From NCBI RefSeq assembly GCF_000181495.1, contig NZ_ABCF01000001.1, forward strand, positions 372,001 to 436,000: DNA of 64,000 bases. The letters run 5' to 3'. Within the stretch, counting starts at the first letter, position 1. Each line of letters begins with the position of its first letter. Made by a program: the position numbers and the translations under genes. This document shows positions 43,647 through 53,018 of this stretch, one piece after another. This DNA is from Bacillus sp. SG-1 (GTDB lineage: Bacteria > Bacillota > Bacilli > Bacillales > Bacillaceae_B). The notes below the pieces were generated by a model, which saw nothing but the letters and a program-made list of their open reading frames with translations, searched no databases and was not told the DNA's origin.

Positions 43647-44228
43647 ATGAGTTCAAAAGTTAATGACATCATCTGCACAGTTTCCGCCCTTTTTCACTCG
43701 AAAGGATACGAGAACACCAAACTTTCAGAGATTCTGGCAGAAACAGGGATCGGGAAAGGGCAGTTCTATCATTACTTCAAGTCGAAGCGGGAGTTGGGAG
43801 AAGCGGTCATCGATCATTTAATTGCTGAAATGACAGAGGAATTGTTTGTCGGCATTCTTGACCAGTCTCTGCCTCCTAAAGTAAAGCTGCAGAAAATGCT
43901 TGATACAGTCCTGACGTTACAGATGGAACACGAAGGGAAACGCGGATGTCCCATTGGCAACCTGGCAATAGAATTGAGTGAACATGATCCGCTATTCAGA
44001 GAGAAGCTCGCACATTTTTTTGAACAGTGGGAGAAAAAAGTACAGCAGCTCCTTGATGAGATGCAGCAAAATGGTGAGATTGCGTCAGGACTAAACACCC
44101 AGAAAAAAGCCCGGGCGTTGATTGCGACAATCGAGGGCGGTATTTTATTAATGAAAGTTAAACAAGATATCGAAGTAATTAGGGATATTATCGAAATGAT
44201 TCAATATGAATATCAATTAACAAGTTGA
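43647..44228 (+). CDS. TetR-family transcriptional repressor
   Basis: A 193-residue protein whose N-terminal DNA-binding domain reads YENTKLSEILAETGIGKGQF then YHYFKSKRELGEAVI, the classic TetR helix-turn-helix. The C-terminal ligand domain includes GCPIGNLAIELSEHD, like repressors of electrophile/quinone responses. ATG 43647 follows GAGGAGG. The next gene, an old yellow enzyme homolog, has a palindrome across its promoter that this protein probably binds. Confidence 0.92.
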   Translation: MSSKVNDIICTVSALFHSKGYENTKLSEILAETGIGKGQFYHYFKSKRELGEAVIDHLIAEMTEELFVGILDQSLPPKVKLQKMLDTVLTLQMEHEGKRGCPIGNLAIELSEHDPLFREKLAHFFEQWEKKVQQLLDEMQQNGEIASGLNTQKKARALIATIEGGILLMKVKQDIEVIRDIIEMIQYEYQLTS

Positions 44229-44301
44229 TAAAAAGGAGAAATAGGAAAATGGATGACACTCAAGCAGTTTCGTTGACTCCGTTTTTCTTTTTTTGTTAGG
44301 A

Positions 44302-44330
44302 TTGTACCTACCATCCGGTACAGTTTATAT
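44302..44330 (+). promoter_or_regulatory. OYE promoter with overlapping TetR-type operator
   Basis: TTGTAC (44302-44307), 17 bases, TTATAT (44325-44330). The inverted repeat TGTACC-N8-GGTACA (44303-44322) covers the -35 element and most of the spacer, a position that would block RNA polymerase when bound by the neighbouring TetR protein. Confidence 0.65.
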
Positions 44331-44394
44331 ACGAATAATTATGGGAATAAAAAGAACCCTAAATAAGATCAATAAATGGAGGGAATCACCAATC

Positions 44395-45555
44395 ATGACC
44401 AGAGAAGATTTTTCAACTATATTTTCAAATACAACTATTAAGGACATTTCATTAACCAATCGTATCGGCCTGGCTCCAATGACACGTACAAGTGCGACGC
44501 CGGAAGGATTGGCTACAGAAGATATGGCTCAATACTATACGAATTTCGCCAAGGGCGGTTTTAGTTTCATCTTGACGGAAGGCACATATACAGATGATCG
44601 ATACAGCCAGGGTTATCTCAATCAACCGGGAATTATTAATGATGAACAAATCAATGCGTGGAAAAAAGTGACTGATTCCGTAAGACAACAAGGCGCTAAA
44701 ATCTTCGTTCAGCTTATGCATGCAGGCGCATTATCGCAGGGAAATCGCTTCTCTTCAGAAACGGCTGGCCCATCTGCTGTAAAACCAAAAGGGGAGCAAC
44801 TTGGTTTCTATGGCGGCAGCGGAGAGTTCGCGATGCCAAAGGAAATGACGGAAGAGGACATTCAAGGTGTCATCAATGGATTTGTGGAGGCTGCGAAAAA
44901 TGCTAAGGAAGCAGGGTTTGATGGCATTGAAATTCATGGTGCAAACGGATATGTCCTTGACCAATTCTTGACGGACTATACCAATCAACGCGAGGACCAA
45001 TATGGCGGATCTCTTGAAAATCGTCTTCGCCTTCCAATCCAGGTTATAAAAGCAGTTCGTGAAGCGGTCGGTGCCGATTACCCAGTCGGAATCCGCCTCT
45101 CCCAAACGAAAGTAAACGATTCTGATCATAAATGGGCAGGCGGGGAATCAGATGCTGAAGTCATTTTTAGCAAAATAGAAGAAGCGGGCATTGACTATAT
45201 TCATATTGCAGAGCCTGATGCAGCGGCCCCTGCATTCAGTGATAACGGTCCATCTCTTGTTGAACTGGTAAAAAAATATACGGATACAGTGGTCATTGCC
45301 AACGGGTCTTTAGGAGATCCTAATGCTGCTGAAGCATTACTTAAAGACGGAAAAGCAGATATCGTCACGATTGGGAAAGCGGCACTTGCGAATCAAGACT
45401 GGGCTGACAAAGTGAAAAACGGCAAGGACTTGGATGATTTTGATTTCCAAAAAATCCTCTTGCCACAAGCCACTTTGAAGGAATTCGAAGTAAAGCCGAA
45501 AATTGAATTTTTTGGTGAAGGCATGACGTGCGGGCCAGACGGTGTTTGTGAATAA
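44395..45555 (+). CDS. NADH:flavin oxidoreductase / old yellow enzyme
   Basis: A 386-residue TIM-barrel flavoenzyme: NRIGLAPMTRTSATPEGLA at the start, FVQLMHAGALSQ, GIEIHGANGYVLDQFLTDYT (H-x2-N substrate residues), NQREDQYGGSLENRLR and VIANGSLGDPNAAEALL for FMN phosphate binding. Reduces activated alkenes and quinones. ATG 44395 follows TGGAGGGA; the longer ORF from 44293 runs through the promoter region. The C-terminus CGPDGVC is a small Cys cluster. Confidence 0.92.
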   Translation: MTREDFSTIFSNTTIKDISLTNRIGLAPMTRTSATPEGLATEDMAQYYTNFAKGGFSFILTEGTYTDDRYSQGYLNQPGIINDEQINAWKKVTDSVRQQGAKIFVQLMHAGALSQGNRFSSETAGPSAVKPKGEQLGFYGGSGEFAMPKEMTEEDIQGVINGFVEAAKNAKEAGFDGIEIHGANGYVLDQFLTDYTNQREDQYGGSLENRLRLPIQVIKAVREAVGADYPVGIRLSQTKVNDSDHKWAGGESDAEVIFSKIEEAGIDYIHIAEPDAAAPAFSDNGPSLVELVKKYTDTVVIANGSLGDPNAAEALLKDGKADIVTIGKAALANQDWADKVKNGKDLDDFDFQKILLPQATLKEFEVKPKIEFFGEGMTCGPDGVCE

Positions 45556-45579
45556 TAAAAGATATAAGGAGGAAGCTTG

Positions 45580-46515
45580 ATGAAAGCGATAGTTATTGAG
45601 GAATATGGAGATAAAGACGTTTTAGTAGAGAAAGATATCGAAAAACCAAGCATTGCGGAAAATCAGGTCTTAGTAGAAATGCATGCCACTTCTATTAATC
45701 CGATTGATTGGAAGGTTCGGGAAGGTTATTTAAAAGAAATGCTACCGTTCGAATTCCCGATCGTTTTAGGATGGGATGCAGCAGGAGTCATTGTGGAAAC
45801 AGGGAGCAATGTAAAAGGTTTTAAAGTGGGGGACCGTGTGTTTACGCGTCCGGCAACAACGAACCGGGGTACTTATGCCGAATACCTGTCAGTTCACGAC
45901 AACCTGCTTGCAAAAATGCCGGAAGAGATGAGTTTCGATGAAGCAGCATCCATTCCACTTGCTGGATTGACGGCATGGCAGTGTCTTGTAGACTTTGGGA
46001 AAATTCAAGAGGGAGACAAGGTATTGATCCATGCTGGTGCAGGCGGAGTTGGACTCTTTGCCATCCAAATTGCCAAAAGCTTTGGTGCCCATGTTGCGAC
46101 AACCGCAAGCGAGAAGAATACAGAGTTCTTAAAGTCGCTCGGAGCTGATGAAGTCATTAATTATAAAGAAGAGGATTTCAGTGAGGTAGTAAATGATTTT
46201 GATCTTGTCCTGGACTCCATGGGTGGAGAGATCCAATCCAAAAGCTATAAAGTGCTGAAAGAGAATGGAAAGCTTGTTTCTATCGTCCAGCCGCCTTCTG
46301 AGGAAGAGGCAGCAAATTACAACGCGGAAGCAGGGTTCGTATGGTTAGAACCGAATGGCGAGCAGCTGCAAAAATTAGCTGACCTCTATGTTGAAGGGAA
46401 AGTGAAGCCTGTCATCGGCGAGACTTTTGACTTCAGTGAGCAAGGGCTGAAAGATGCTCATGCCTTGAGTGAAACGCATCATGCACGCGGTAAAATTGTC
46501 ATTAAGGTGAAATAA
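45580..46515 (+). CDS. NADP-dependent quinone oxidoreductase (MDR family)
   Basis: A 311-residue zinc-independent medium-chain reductase: SINPIDWKVREGYL, FPIVLGWDAAGVIVETG, then the nucleotide-binding HAGAGGVGLFAIQIAKSFGA (Rossmann glycine motif) and GADEVINYKEEDF. AAGGAGGAAGC precedes the ATG. It starts 24 bases after the OYE gene and is surely in its operon; both enzymes reduce reactive quinones or enals. Confidence 0.92.
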   Translation: MKAIVIEEYGDKDVLVEKDIEKPSIAENQVLVEMHATSINPIDWKVREGYLKEMLPFEFPIVLGWDAAGVIVETGSNVKGFKVGDRVFTRPATTNRGTYAEYLSVHDNLLAKMPEEMSFDEAASIPLAGLTAWQCLVDFGKIQEGDKVLIHAGAGGVGLFAIQIAKSFGAHVATTASEKNTEFLKSLGADEVINYKEEDFSEVVNDFDLVLDSMGGEIQSKSYKVLKENGKLVSIVQPPSEEEAANYNAEAGFVWLEPNGEQLQKLADLYVEGKVKPVIGETFDFSEQGLKDAHALSETHHARGKIVIKVK

Positions 46516-46643
46516 TCTAAGGGATCAAGAGAAGTTGCCTACAGGGTCAGAATGAACCCCCGAAGTGTTTGGCCTGTCCTTTTAAGTCTAAATATATATT
46601 ACGATATTTTTAATAGTCACAATCATTTTAGGAGGTATAGGAA

Positions 46644-47321
46644 ATGGCAAAAGTATTGGCTGTTTTATCAAGTGGATATAAGGATGAAGAGAATAATTAC
46701 GAAACGGGATGGTGGGGAGAAGAGCTATTCGCCCCATTAGAAGCCTTGGAGAAAGCAGGACATCAAGTAGATATCGCCTCTCCGCTGGGAGGAAAACCTG
46801 TTGTGGATCAAGTGAGCTTTTTACCAGATTATGATCCTGAAGGAACGTATAAAGCTTTATATGAATCTGGACGTGCAGATGAAACCCAAAAACTAACAGA
46901 GGTACTTGCTGAAGAATATGATGTAGTACTAGTTGTAGGCGGACACGGAGCAATGTATGATCTTGCTAAAGATGAGGATTTACATCGAATCATCAATACT
47001 GTCTATGATAACGGAGGGATAGTGGCTGCAGAGTGTCATGGTCCTGCTCCGCTGATTTGGACGCTTCGCCCTGACGGCAAAAGCATTATTGAAGGGAAGA
47101 AAGTGACAGGTTACCCAGATGAAATCGAACCTGAAGGATTGCTTGATATCCTGCCGTTCAGCCTTGAGCAGGAAATGACAAAGGTCGCCCACTATGATAA
47201 AGGCGATCTAAATGAAAAAGCCCATGCTGTGTGGGCTGATGACCAAATTATCACAAGCCGTGACCCATTCTCTTCTGAACTGATGGGTGAAGAGTTAGTA
47301 AAAGCACTAGAGAACAAATAA
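46644..47321 (+). CDS. DJ-1/PfpI (Hsp31-like) domain protein
   Basis: A 225-residue protein: VLAVLSSGY at the start, TGWWGEELFAPLEALEKAGH, VVGGHGAMYDLAKDEDLH and the nucleophile elbow IVAAECHGPAPLIW with its Cys. Hsp31-type members act as glyoxalase III or protein deglycases. AGGAGG lies nine bases before the ATG. It lies ~130 bp after the quinone reductase in the same direction and fits the same carbonyl/electrophile defence cluster. Confidence 0.9.
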   Translation: MAKVLAVLSSGYKDEENNYETGWWGEELFAPLEALEKAGHQVDIASPLGGKPVVDQVSFLPDYDPEGTYKALYESGRADETQKLTEVLAEEYDVVLVVGGHGAMYDLAKDEDLHRIINTVYDNGGIVAAECHGPAPLIWTLRPDGKSIIEGKKVTGYPDEIEPEGLLDILPFSLEQEMTKVAHYDKGDLNEKAHAVWADDQIITSRDPFSSELMGEELVKALENK

Positions 47322-47340
47322 AGGCAGACTAGACTATTAA

Positions 47341-47374
47341 AAATGCTCAGAGGATGCTCTGAGCATTTTTTTTT
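47341..47374. terminator. Strong terminator
   Basis: A perfect 12-bp stem (AAATGCTCAGAG / CTCTGAGCATTT), four-base loop and T-run, between convergent genes. Confidence 0.95.
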
Positions 47375-47409
47375 ATATGATTAACCTGTTACAAAAGGTG
47401 GAATTGCAC

Positions 47410-47967
47410 CTACTTTCCAGACATGTTCATCCGTTTCCACAGTGACACAATCAGAAACAAAGCCAATGCCAAAAGGATGACTTTCCCTTTCCAGCTCATG
47501 ATAAGTACTTCCTGTATCGAATAAGCTTCAATAATGATGGAAGGGATTTTACCAAGAGAGCTGGCCACCGCAAAATTGATGGTCCCCATTTTGCTGAATG
47601 CTCCTGACAAAGTCACTAACCCTGAAGGCATCAGTGGGAATAACCTTAAGCCTAAAACAAGGAGAAAAGCTTCTGTACCAGTTGACTCCCTCAACCTAAG
47701 CAAGTATCTATGATTGATCCGTTGACTATGAACGAATTTCTGGATTCCTTTACGATAAAGGATGAAACTGACAATCGCACCGAGCACCTCACCAATGAAG
47801 GAGATCATCAAACCATACTCAAAGCCGAAAAGTTTAATGTTGGCAGCTGTTAAAAAGGCACTTGGGATAATCCCCAGGATGCTGATGATTATGTTCAATA
47901 ATATGCTGAATAGGATGGCAGAAGCTGCATTAAAGGAACCGAGCCATTCAATTAAATGAAATTCCAA
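47410..47967 (-). CDS. TVP38/TMEM64-family (VTT domain) membrane protein
   Basis: About 185 residues with five hydrophobic segments. The VTT/SNARE-assoc signature is visible in IPSAFLTAANIKLFGFEYG with FIGEVLGAIVSFILYR and the later FPLMPSGLVTLSGAF. The family is related to DedA and to lipid scramblases; the role here is unknown. TTG 47967 is placed after AAAGGTGA; GTG 47976 in frame is part of the SD. Confidence 0.85.
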   Translation of the reverse strand: MEFHLIEWLGSFNAASAILFSILLNIIISILGIIPSAFLTAANIKLFGFEYGLMISFIGEVLGAIVSFILYRKGIQKFVHSQRINHRYLLRLRESTGTEAFLLVLGLRLFPLMPSGLVTLSGAFSKMGTINFAVASSLGKIPSIIIEAYSIQEVLIMSWKGKVILLALALFLIVSLWKRMNMSGK

Positions 47968-48235
47968 TCTTATCACCTTTGACTGTCAAAATAGTGGAGT
48001 TACAAGTTAATACATAGAATATTATCACAATCATGAAATAAAAGGGATGAAGGGATTTTGCCTTGGACAGACATTCACAATGAGCGAATGTTGTGTACAC
48101 GAATAAACTGTGGAGTAGGGTCTCCAAACTAAATCAAGAAGTTAAAAATAAAAAAAGGGAAATTATGTTATGATGCAAATTGGAGCTTTTATAAAACTGA
48201 ATGTTTAGAAAAGAGGTATTTGAAAGGAGAGAGGT

Positions 48236-48490
48236 ATGAAGGGGTTAACAGTCTTTTTGATGTTTTTTCACATACTGATCACTGTGTTTTGGTTGGCCAA
48301 TTCGTCCTACTTATTTTCATTGTGGGGAGTATTTGTTTGGTTAACTTCAATTGTATTGGGGTTTGTGGCTTATAAACAAATGAAAGAGCCAGTAATAGTA
48401 AAGACACTTATCCTTATTTCTAGTGCGTTTATGGTGTTTTTGCTAATAATTTCGGGCTTAATTCTTTGGGCAGTAACCTCTATGGCGTAG
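48236..48490 (+). CDS. Small three-helix membrane protein
   Basis: An 84-residue protein with three hydrophobic helices (GLTVFLMFFHILITVFWLA, LWGVFVWLTSIVLGFVAY, TLILISSAFMVFLLIISGLI). GAAAGGAGAG stands before the ATG. No family recognised. Confidence 0.68.
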   Translation: MKGLTVFLMFFHILITVFWLANSSYLFSLWGVFVWLTSIVLGFVAYKQMKEPVIVKTLILISSAFMVFLLIISGLILWAVTSMA

Positions 48491-48882
48491 GTGTTCAAAG
48501 ATTCCACCTAAATACAACCTTATAATAAAAAACCATCAGATATAGCAGGCTAATTTCGATGTGAATTAGACCTGCTTTTGTTTTTACATTTTTAAGGTAA
48601 ATTAGCATCCTGCCCGTTTTTAACAGGTGAGCTAAATAGCTTGTTTTAATTTTACCCTTTTGTATGAACGAGACCTCTCTTATATTGCCGTTTATGTTAT
48701 CATTGTAATTAATGAATATTCCATTTTTAGGCAGTAACCCTGTTTTAAGAAAGGTAGAAAATGAGGGAGTGGCAGGAAGGCTTTTCATCGGTCAACATCT
48801 CTGGTGGAGAAAATATCTTTATCCCATTTAAATTTTTTTTGTGATCTATAGAGGGATACCTTTGGTGAGGGGGCAAGATCCA
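48491..48882. other. 392-bp intergenic stretch
   Basis: Contains the terminator at 48544-48580 and otherwise no supported gene. A 97-codon minus-strand ORF here lacks an SD and has no recognisable content. Confidence 0.6.
48544..48580 (+). terminator. Rho-independent terminator
   Basis: AGCAGGCTAATT pairs with AATTAGaCCTGCT (one bulged A) around an eight-base loop, followed by TTTTG. Confidence 0.82.
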
Positions 48883-49215
48883 TTGAAGAAGTTATTTTTA
48901 CTTTTATTCATGCTTTTATTTTCTGCGATGCTAATTGGCTGCTCGAGTTCGGATGCAGAAAACGTAAAAGAAATATTAGATGAGGAGCTGATTGTCAATC
49001 ATTGGCCCGATTTGCCGGATGAGAGAAAGCTCTCTCTGATTCAAGAAGTACAAAGTGAGGGGCGTTACACAGAAAGACACACGGAAGAAGTGAAGGAGTA
49101 CTTAATCATGCTGTTCGATGCTGGAATGCGGAATACTCCTCACCAAAAAAATAATCTGATGAAAGCAATGAAAGAATTTAATGATGATAGGGTAATTACA
49201 GAAAATAGTAAATGA
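48883..49215 (+). CDS. Lipoprotein, unknown function
   Basis: TTG 48883 after GAGGGGG yields a 110-residue lipoprotein: KKLFLLLFMLLFSAMLIGCSS (lipobox LIGC) and a short, mostly helical mature part rich in Glu and Lys (LSLIQEVQSEGRYTERHTEE). No family recognised. Confidence 0.72.
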   Translation: MKKLFLLLFMLLFSAMLIGCSSSDAENVKEILDEELIVNHWPDLPDERKLSLIQEVQSEGRYTERHTEEVKEYLIMLFDAGMRNTPHQKNNLMKAMKEFNDDRVITENSK

Positions 49216-49310
49216 AAGCTGCTTTTGGCTTCTTTTTAAATCGGAAGTTTTATTCATTTAAGTAGCCTCTAGCAGCAAAAGCCGGTTATCACATAAATAA
49301 AGGAGAAAAT

Positions 49311-49460
49311 ATGAATTTTTTCAAAGTTATATTATTTGTTATCATGGGCATTCTTTTAGCAATCGGGTTACTTTCGTATTTTGGGAATATGGAAATTGTT
49401 CAACTGATCATCAACGGTGCAATTCTGGGGTTACTTCTATACATAGCGATAAAGCAATGA
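49311..49460 (+). CDS. Tiny two-helix membrane protein
   Basis: A 49-residue ORF: helix FKVILFVIMGILLAIGLLSYF, a short loop, then helix VQLIINGAILGLLLYIAI and KQ. AAAGGAGAAAAT precedes the ATG. No family recognised. Confidence 0.6.
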   Translation: MNFFKVILFVIMGILLAIGLLSYFGNMEIVQLIINGAILGLLLYIAIKQ

Positions 49461-49545
49461 CGTTCATAAGTTTGGGACAGCTAATATTAATGAAACCGTA
49501 GCAGAGGTTTAGGTTACTGTTATAAATATAAACTGGAGGTTAGGT

Positions 49546-49740
49546 ATGAAGAATAGTACATTAGCACTTTTTGTTTCTCTAACGGTGTTAGTCGGTTTTC
49601 CGATTGTATTTCTATTGATCTCACTGGGGACCGGGCAATGGAATTATCTTACCTGGAGTATAGCGCCATCCTTTGCAGCCGGATTTACGGGTCTGAAGAT
49701 AACTCGTAATCAGATAAGAAAAGAGAAAAAGGCTCAGTGA
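49546..49740 (+). CDS. Small two-helix membrane protein
   Basis: A 64-residue protein: helices ALFVSLTVLVGFPIVFLLISL and LTWSIAPSFAAGFTGLKI, then a basic tail (RNQIRKEKKAQ). GGAGGTTAGGT precedes the ATG. No family recognised. Confidence 0.62.
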   Translation: MKNSTLALFVSLTVLVGFPIVFLLISLGTGQWNYLTWSIAPSFAAGFTGLKITRNQIRKEKKAQ

Positions 49741-49809
49741 TGGACCAGTTAACCCTAAATGGATGTTAAGAAGTAATCAGTTATATGAAAGAAGGTGGAG
49801 GTGATTTTG

Positions 49810-50074
49810 TTGAAAATTTTACGATATGTTCTTTCACTATCAACTTTTACATTAGCTCTACTCGCATTGAATACAAAAATTAAATTATGAGCTTAGCCAC
49901 ATTATTGTCTTTCTCTTAGGTCTAGCAATGTTGGTCATGGGTATCGAAGAAATACAAAAAGAGCGAAAAACAATTGGACTCTCACTTGTAGGTGTTTTTA
50001 TATTACCTTTATTTGTAGCAATTCAGGGCTTTTTACTAACCAAAAAAGCAGCAGGAACTGAGATTAAGAAATAG
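49810..50074 (+). pseudogene. DUF3953-like membrane protein gene with one frameshift
   Basis: GGTGGAGGTGATTT precedes TTG 49810. The first 26 codons (LKILRYVLSLSTFTLALLAL to KIKL) end at TGA, but the adjacent frame continues YELSHIIVFLLGLAMLVMG, EEIQKERKTIGLSLVG and PLFVAIQGFLLTKKAAG to TAG 50074, matching the DUF3953 layout. The break is at CAAAAATTAAATT (~49880), again a homopolymer run; a sequencing error is possible. Confidence 0.72.
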
Positions 50075-50090
50075 AGTGGAGGGTGACAAT

Positions 50091-50660
50091 ATGAAAAAGT
50101 TATCGATAAAGGTCTTTCTTATACTCTCACTAATCTCTAACTGTGTATTAGGTATACTACTTTTCAATACGAATACCTATCTGGAAAAACAAGAGACTCT
50201 ATTGGAGAATGCTATAGTAATCAATGAATTTAGTGAAAGAGCAAAAGAGTGGCGGAATTTTAATGATTTTATCAGAGAGCTTTCCAGGAGTGGTAGTTTT
50301 CCTGTTTCGGATAGCCAGTCAGATGTGTATTGGGAGTTGGCGAAACCAATGGAGTCAGTTGTTTTAAAATCAACTGATTATGTACTAGATCATGAACACT
50401 CTTCTTTCATATTGACGTTTGATGAGACATTTGAAGACATAATAGATACCTTTAAAGAAAAATTGCCTTTGATAAATCAGGAACAATTGATTGAAACGTC
50501 AAAAGCTTTGGATGATGCTTATAGAGATTTGGTTGGAAAAGGAGAATGGGGGATTAGCTTACCTGATACAATGATTACTATGAATTTTCAACAAGAAAAT
50601 TTAGACTCCGTTATTGAAAAGCTAAATTCAATTCACTTCCAATTACTATCAGTTAAGTAA
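50091..50660 (+). CDS. Membrane-anchored hypothetical protein
   Basis: ATG 50091 after GGAGGGTG gives a 189-residue protein with an N-terminal anchor (LSIKVFLILSLISNCVLGILL) and a long helical, acidic extracytoplasmic part (LENAIVINEFSERAKEWRNF; QLIETSKALDDAYRDLVG). No family recognised. Confidence 0.7.
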   Translation: MKKLSIKVFLILSLISNCVLGILLFNTNTYLEKQETLLENAIVINEFSERAKEWRNFNDFIRELSRSGSFPVSDSQSDVYWELAKPMESVVLKSTDYVLDHEHSSFILTFDETFEDIIDTFKEKLPLINQEQLIETSKALDDAYRDLVGKGEWGISLPDTMITMNFQQENLDSVIEKLNSIHFQLLSVK

Positions 50661-50734
50661 CACTGGTTTTAGGCCTTGACTTAACCAAAGGACGTTACAT
50701 TGAGAAAAAAGGTTTATGAAAATGGGGGATGAGT

Positions 50735-51343
50735 TTGAAGAAATCGCTTAAGTACTTTTTGATTATTTCAGCTTTTTTCGTATTTGCATATTATTTTAGT
50801 AATGGAAATAGTCCCTTAACTACCTCTTCCTCAAGTGCAGCAATCACAGTTTCAAGTGGAAGTGCAGACTATCAAGTGTATGAATCACTTGAAGAATTAG
50901 AAAATAATTCTGACCTTATCGTGAAAGGCAAGCTATACGGAGAGCCAACGATTCAAAACATATATCAGAATGGAGTACATATTGATTCTGTTGGAAAAAC
51001 AGAAATAAAGATCAATGACATATTTAAAGGTCAAGTAAGCGAAGGAACAATAATCATTGTATATGAACCAGGATTCGTACGAGATAACATTTTAGAAACC
51101 ATGGAAGGTTATGTACCCATGAACAAAAGAGGCAATTATCTTCTCTTCTTACAAGAAAATCCTAAAGGCGAGTACGTAGTGATGGGTGTAAATCAAGGGA
51201 AATATGATTTAAGTATCACAAAGAAAGCCACAACATATACCAGCATTTCAAAAGAAAAATTAGAAAAAGTAGACTATGTTGGTGAAAGCCCAAATCGATT
51301 TAACAAAATGAAAAATGAAGTTTTTGAGAAATACAATGAATAA
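50735..51343 (+). CDS. Exported hypothetical protein
   Basis: TTG 50735 (five bases after ATGGGGGAT) or ATG 50729; about 202 residues. Signal segment KKSLKYFLIISAFFVFAYYF, a Ser/Thr-rich linker, then a beta-rich domain (LIVKGKLYGEPTIQNIY, TEIKINDIFKGQVSEGTIII, GNYLLFLQENPKGEYVVMGV). The pattern is common in Bacillus exported proteins of unknown function that react to no known ligand. Confidence 0.72.
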   Translation: MKKSLKYFLIISAFFVFAYYFSNGNSPLTTSSSSAAITVSSGSADYQVYESLEELENNSDLIVKGKLYGEPTIQNIYQNGVHIDSVGKTEIKINDIFKGQVSEGTIIIVYEPGFVRDNILETMEGYVPMNKRGNYLLFLQENPKGEYVVMGVNQGKYDLSITKKATTYTSISKEKLEKVDYVGESPNRFNKMKNEVFEKYNE

Positions 51344-51439
51344 GATAAACATATAAACTTATTGCTTGCAAGGTTAAAGAGGACTTTTTCTAATCTCAAA
51401 AGCAATGGATAGCCCTAAGTAAGATAAAAGGATATATAA

Positions 51440-52210
51440 ATGAAATTGGAGAGCAATTTAAGGTGGATGACTCGGCACGTGTCTATCCACAATGAAAATG
51501 CAGGGAGTAAGGAGGAAACGAAACTGAAGAAAGAAATCATCCTGACGGGGACCTTTCACTTCGAACAGGAAGAAAATATGATAAAGAAGAAAGAACAAGA
51601 AGTGGTAGAGCTTGTTGACTGCTTATCTCAATTAAGACCAACCAAAGTAGCATTGGAATGGGATAAGGGAGAACATTATCAACTCAGTGAAAAATTCAGT
51701 CATGCTGACCGGCGTTATGAGGTTCATGAAATTGAGCAGATTGGATTCCGGTTAGCAAAGAAATTAGAACATAATCAAGTTTATGCAGTTGACTGGGATG
51801 CAGGTATTTCAAGTGAAGAAATGAAGAAACTAAACAGTGCCATTCAAAATACATATCCTGAAGTTTTAAAGCTAATGAGTTCTGTGCAAGAAAAAATTCC
51901 TATTTTGAGTGAGGAATCCCACTTACTGACATCTTTTCAACTTTTAAACAGCCGTAACTTACAGGAAGAATTAGAAAAGTTATATTGGTCCTTTACTGCT
52001 ATAGAGGATGGCACAGGGGATAGGGTAGGAATTAACTTCATGAAAAAGTGGCTGGAAAGGGAAATGATGATTTATAAAAACGTCGTGGATTTAACAGATG
52101 ACGAAGCGGGTGAAAGAATATTTCTTTTAATTGGAAGCGATCATTTGTGGGGGTTAAAGATGCTGTTTGAGCAGAATGGATGGAATGTGATCATGCCTTT
52201 TGGTGATTAA
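51440..52210 (+). CDS. DUF5694 / TraB-TIKI-like domain protein
   Basis: The conserved part begins KKEIILTGTFHFEQEE and ends IFLLIGSDHLWGLKMLFEQN, the two metal/active-site blocks of this erythromycin-esterase/TIKI-like superfamily (G-T-x-H-F and G-S-x-H). The middle includes KVALEWDKGEHYQLSEKF. Start is uncertain: ATG 51440 has AAAAGGA before it, but an ideal AAGGAGG (51509-51515) sits eight bases before CTG 51524, exactly where the family sequence begins. Confidence 0.75.
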   Translation: MKLESNLRWMTRHVSIHNENAGSKEETKLKKEIILTGTFHFEQEENMIKKKEQEVVELVDCLSQLRPTKVALEWDKGEHYQLSEKFSHADRRYEVHEIEQIGFRLAKKLEHNQVYAVDWDAGISSEEMKKLNSAIQNTYPEVLKLMSSVQEKIPILSEESHLLTSFQLLNSRNLQEELEKLYWSFTAIEDGTGDRVGINFMKKWLEREMMIYKNVVDLTDDEAGERIFLLIGSDHLWGLKMLFEQNGWNVIMPFGD

Positions 52211-52325
52211 GCGGTGATTATGTAACTCTGATTCTATTGTACCATTTCTATCCAATAAATATCAGTCTATTATTTTATGATTATTTTGTTAATCTGTTAA
52301 CTAGACTACTGGGGAGGTTGGATGG

Positions 52326-52837
52326 ATGATTGATTACAGAATCAAGAGTAGAGAAGGGTTCACTGAAAAAATAGGAGAACTGGTCTCCATGCTCGATCAT
52401 ACCAGGGCGGTCACTCTAGAAGAAATCAAAGACCTGAGCCAGGAAGAGTTGGATTACAGTGTTGATGAAGGAGCCAACTCCATTGGCGCACTGCTATTAC
52501 ATATTGCCTCCATTGAGTTTGTTCATCAAGTGATTTCGTTTGAAGAACGTGACTTGAATGAGGTGGAACTTCAGCAATGGAAAACAGCTTTGGAGCTGGG
52601 TGAGAAGGCCAGGCTGGAAATTCGAAACCAGCCTCTTGAATATTATTTGAGTGAGTTAACCAAAGTCAGGAAAAGACGATCAGCCAACTGAAAAAACTCA
52701 ATGATGACTGGCTGCTGACAGAAAAAGAATGGGGTCATGGCGCCCCATATAATCACTATTATTTATGGTTCCATGTTTTTGAAGATGAGATCAATCACCG
52801 GGGACAGATTCGCTCCATTAAACGTCAGCTTTTATAG
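52326..52837 (+). pseudogene. DinB-like (DUF664) protein gene with one frameshift
   Basis: The N-terminal 115 codons encode IDYRIKSREGFTEKIGELVS and NSIGALLLHIASIEFVHQ (a DinB metal-site His). The ORF stops after KVRKRR, but the next frame continues TISQLKKLNDDWLLTEKEW and YYLWFHVFEDEINHRGQIRS (the second conserved His-x3-Gly-Gln block) to TAG 52837. The break lies at AGGAAAAGACG (~52676). GGGGAGG lies before the start. Real frameshift or sequencing error. Confidence 0.78.
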
Positions 52838-53018
52838 AGGGGAAGGGTGGCTTAGGTATGCCAAGGGTGTTGAGTTTAGGAATTGTCCGGAAATGAGGAG
52901 GCTAATTGTAAAATTGGATCAATGACCGGAGGAATATACAACTTTTAAGAGTACTACCACCAAACGAACAATTAAAAAACTTCAACAAGAAATTCATATA
53001 AAATTAAGGAGCGATGGC

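Noticed and set aside
48495-48788. 97-codon minus-strand ORF
   Set aside because: No SD, no recognisable domain, and it runs over a terminator of the neighbouring gene.
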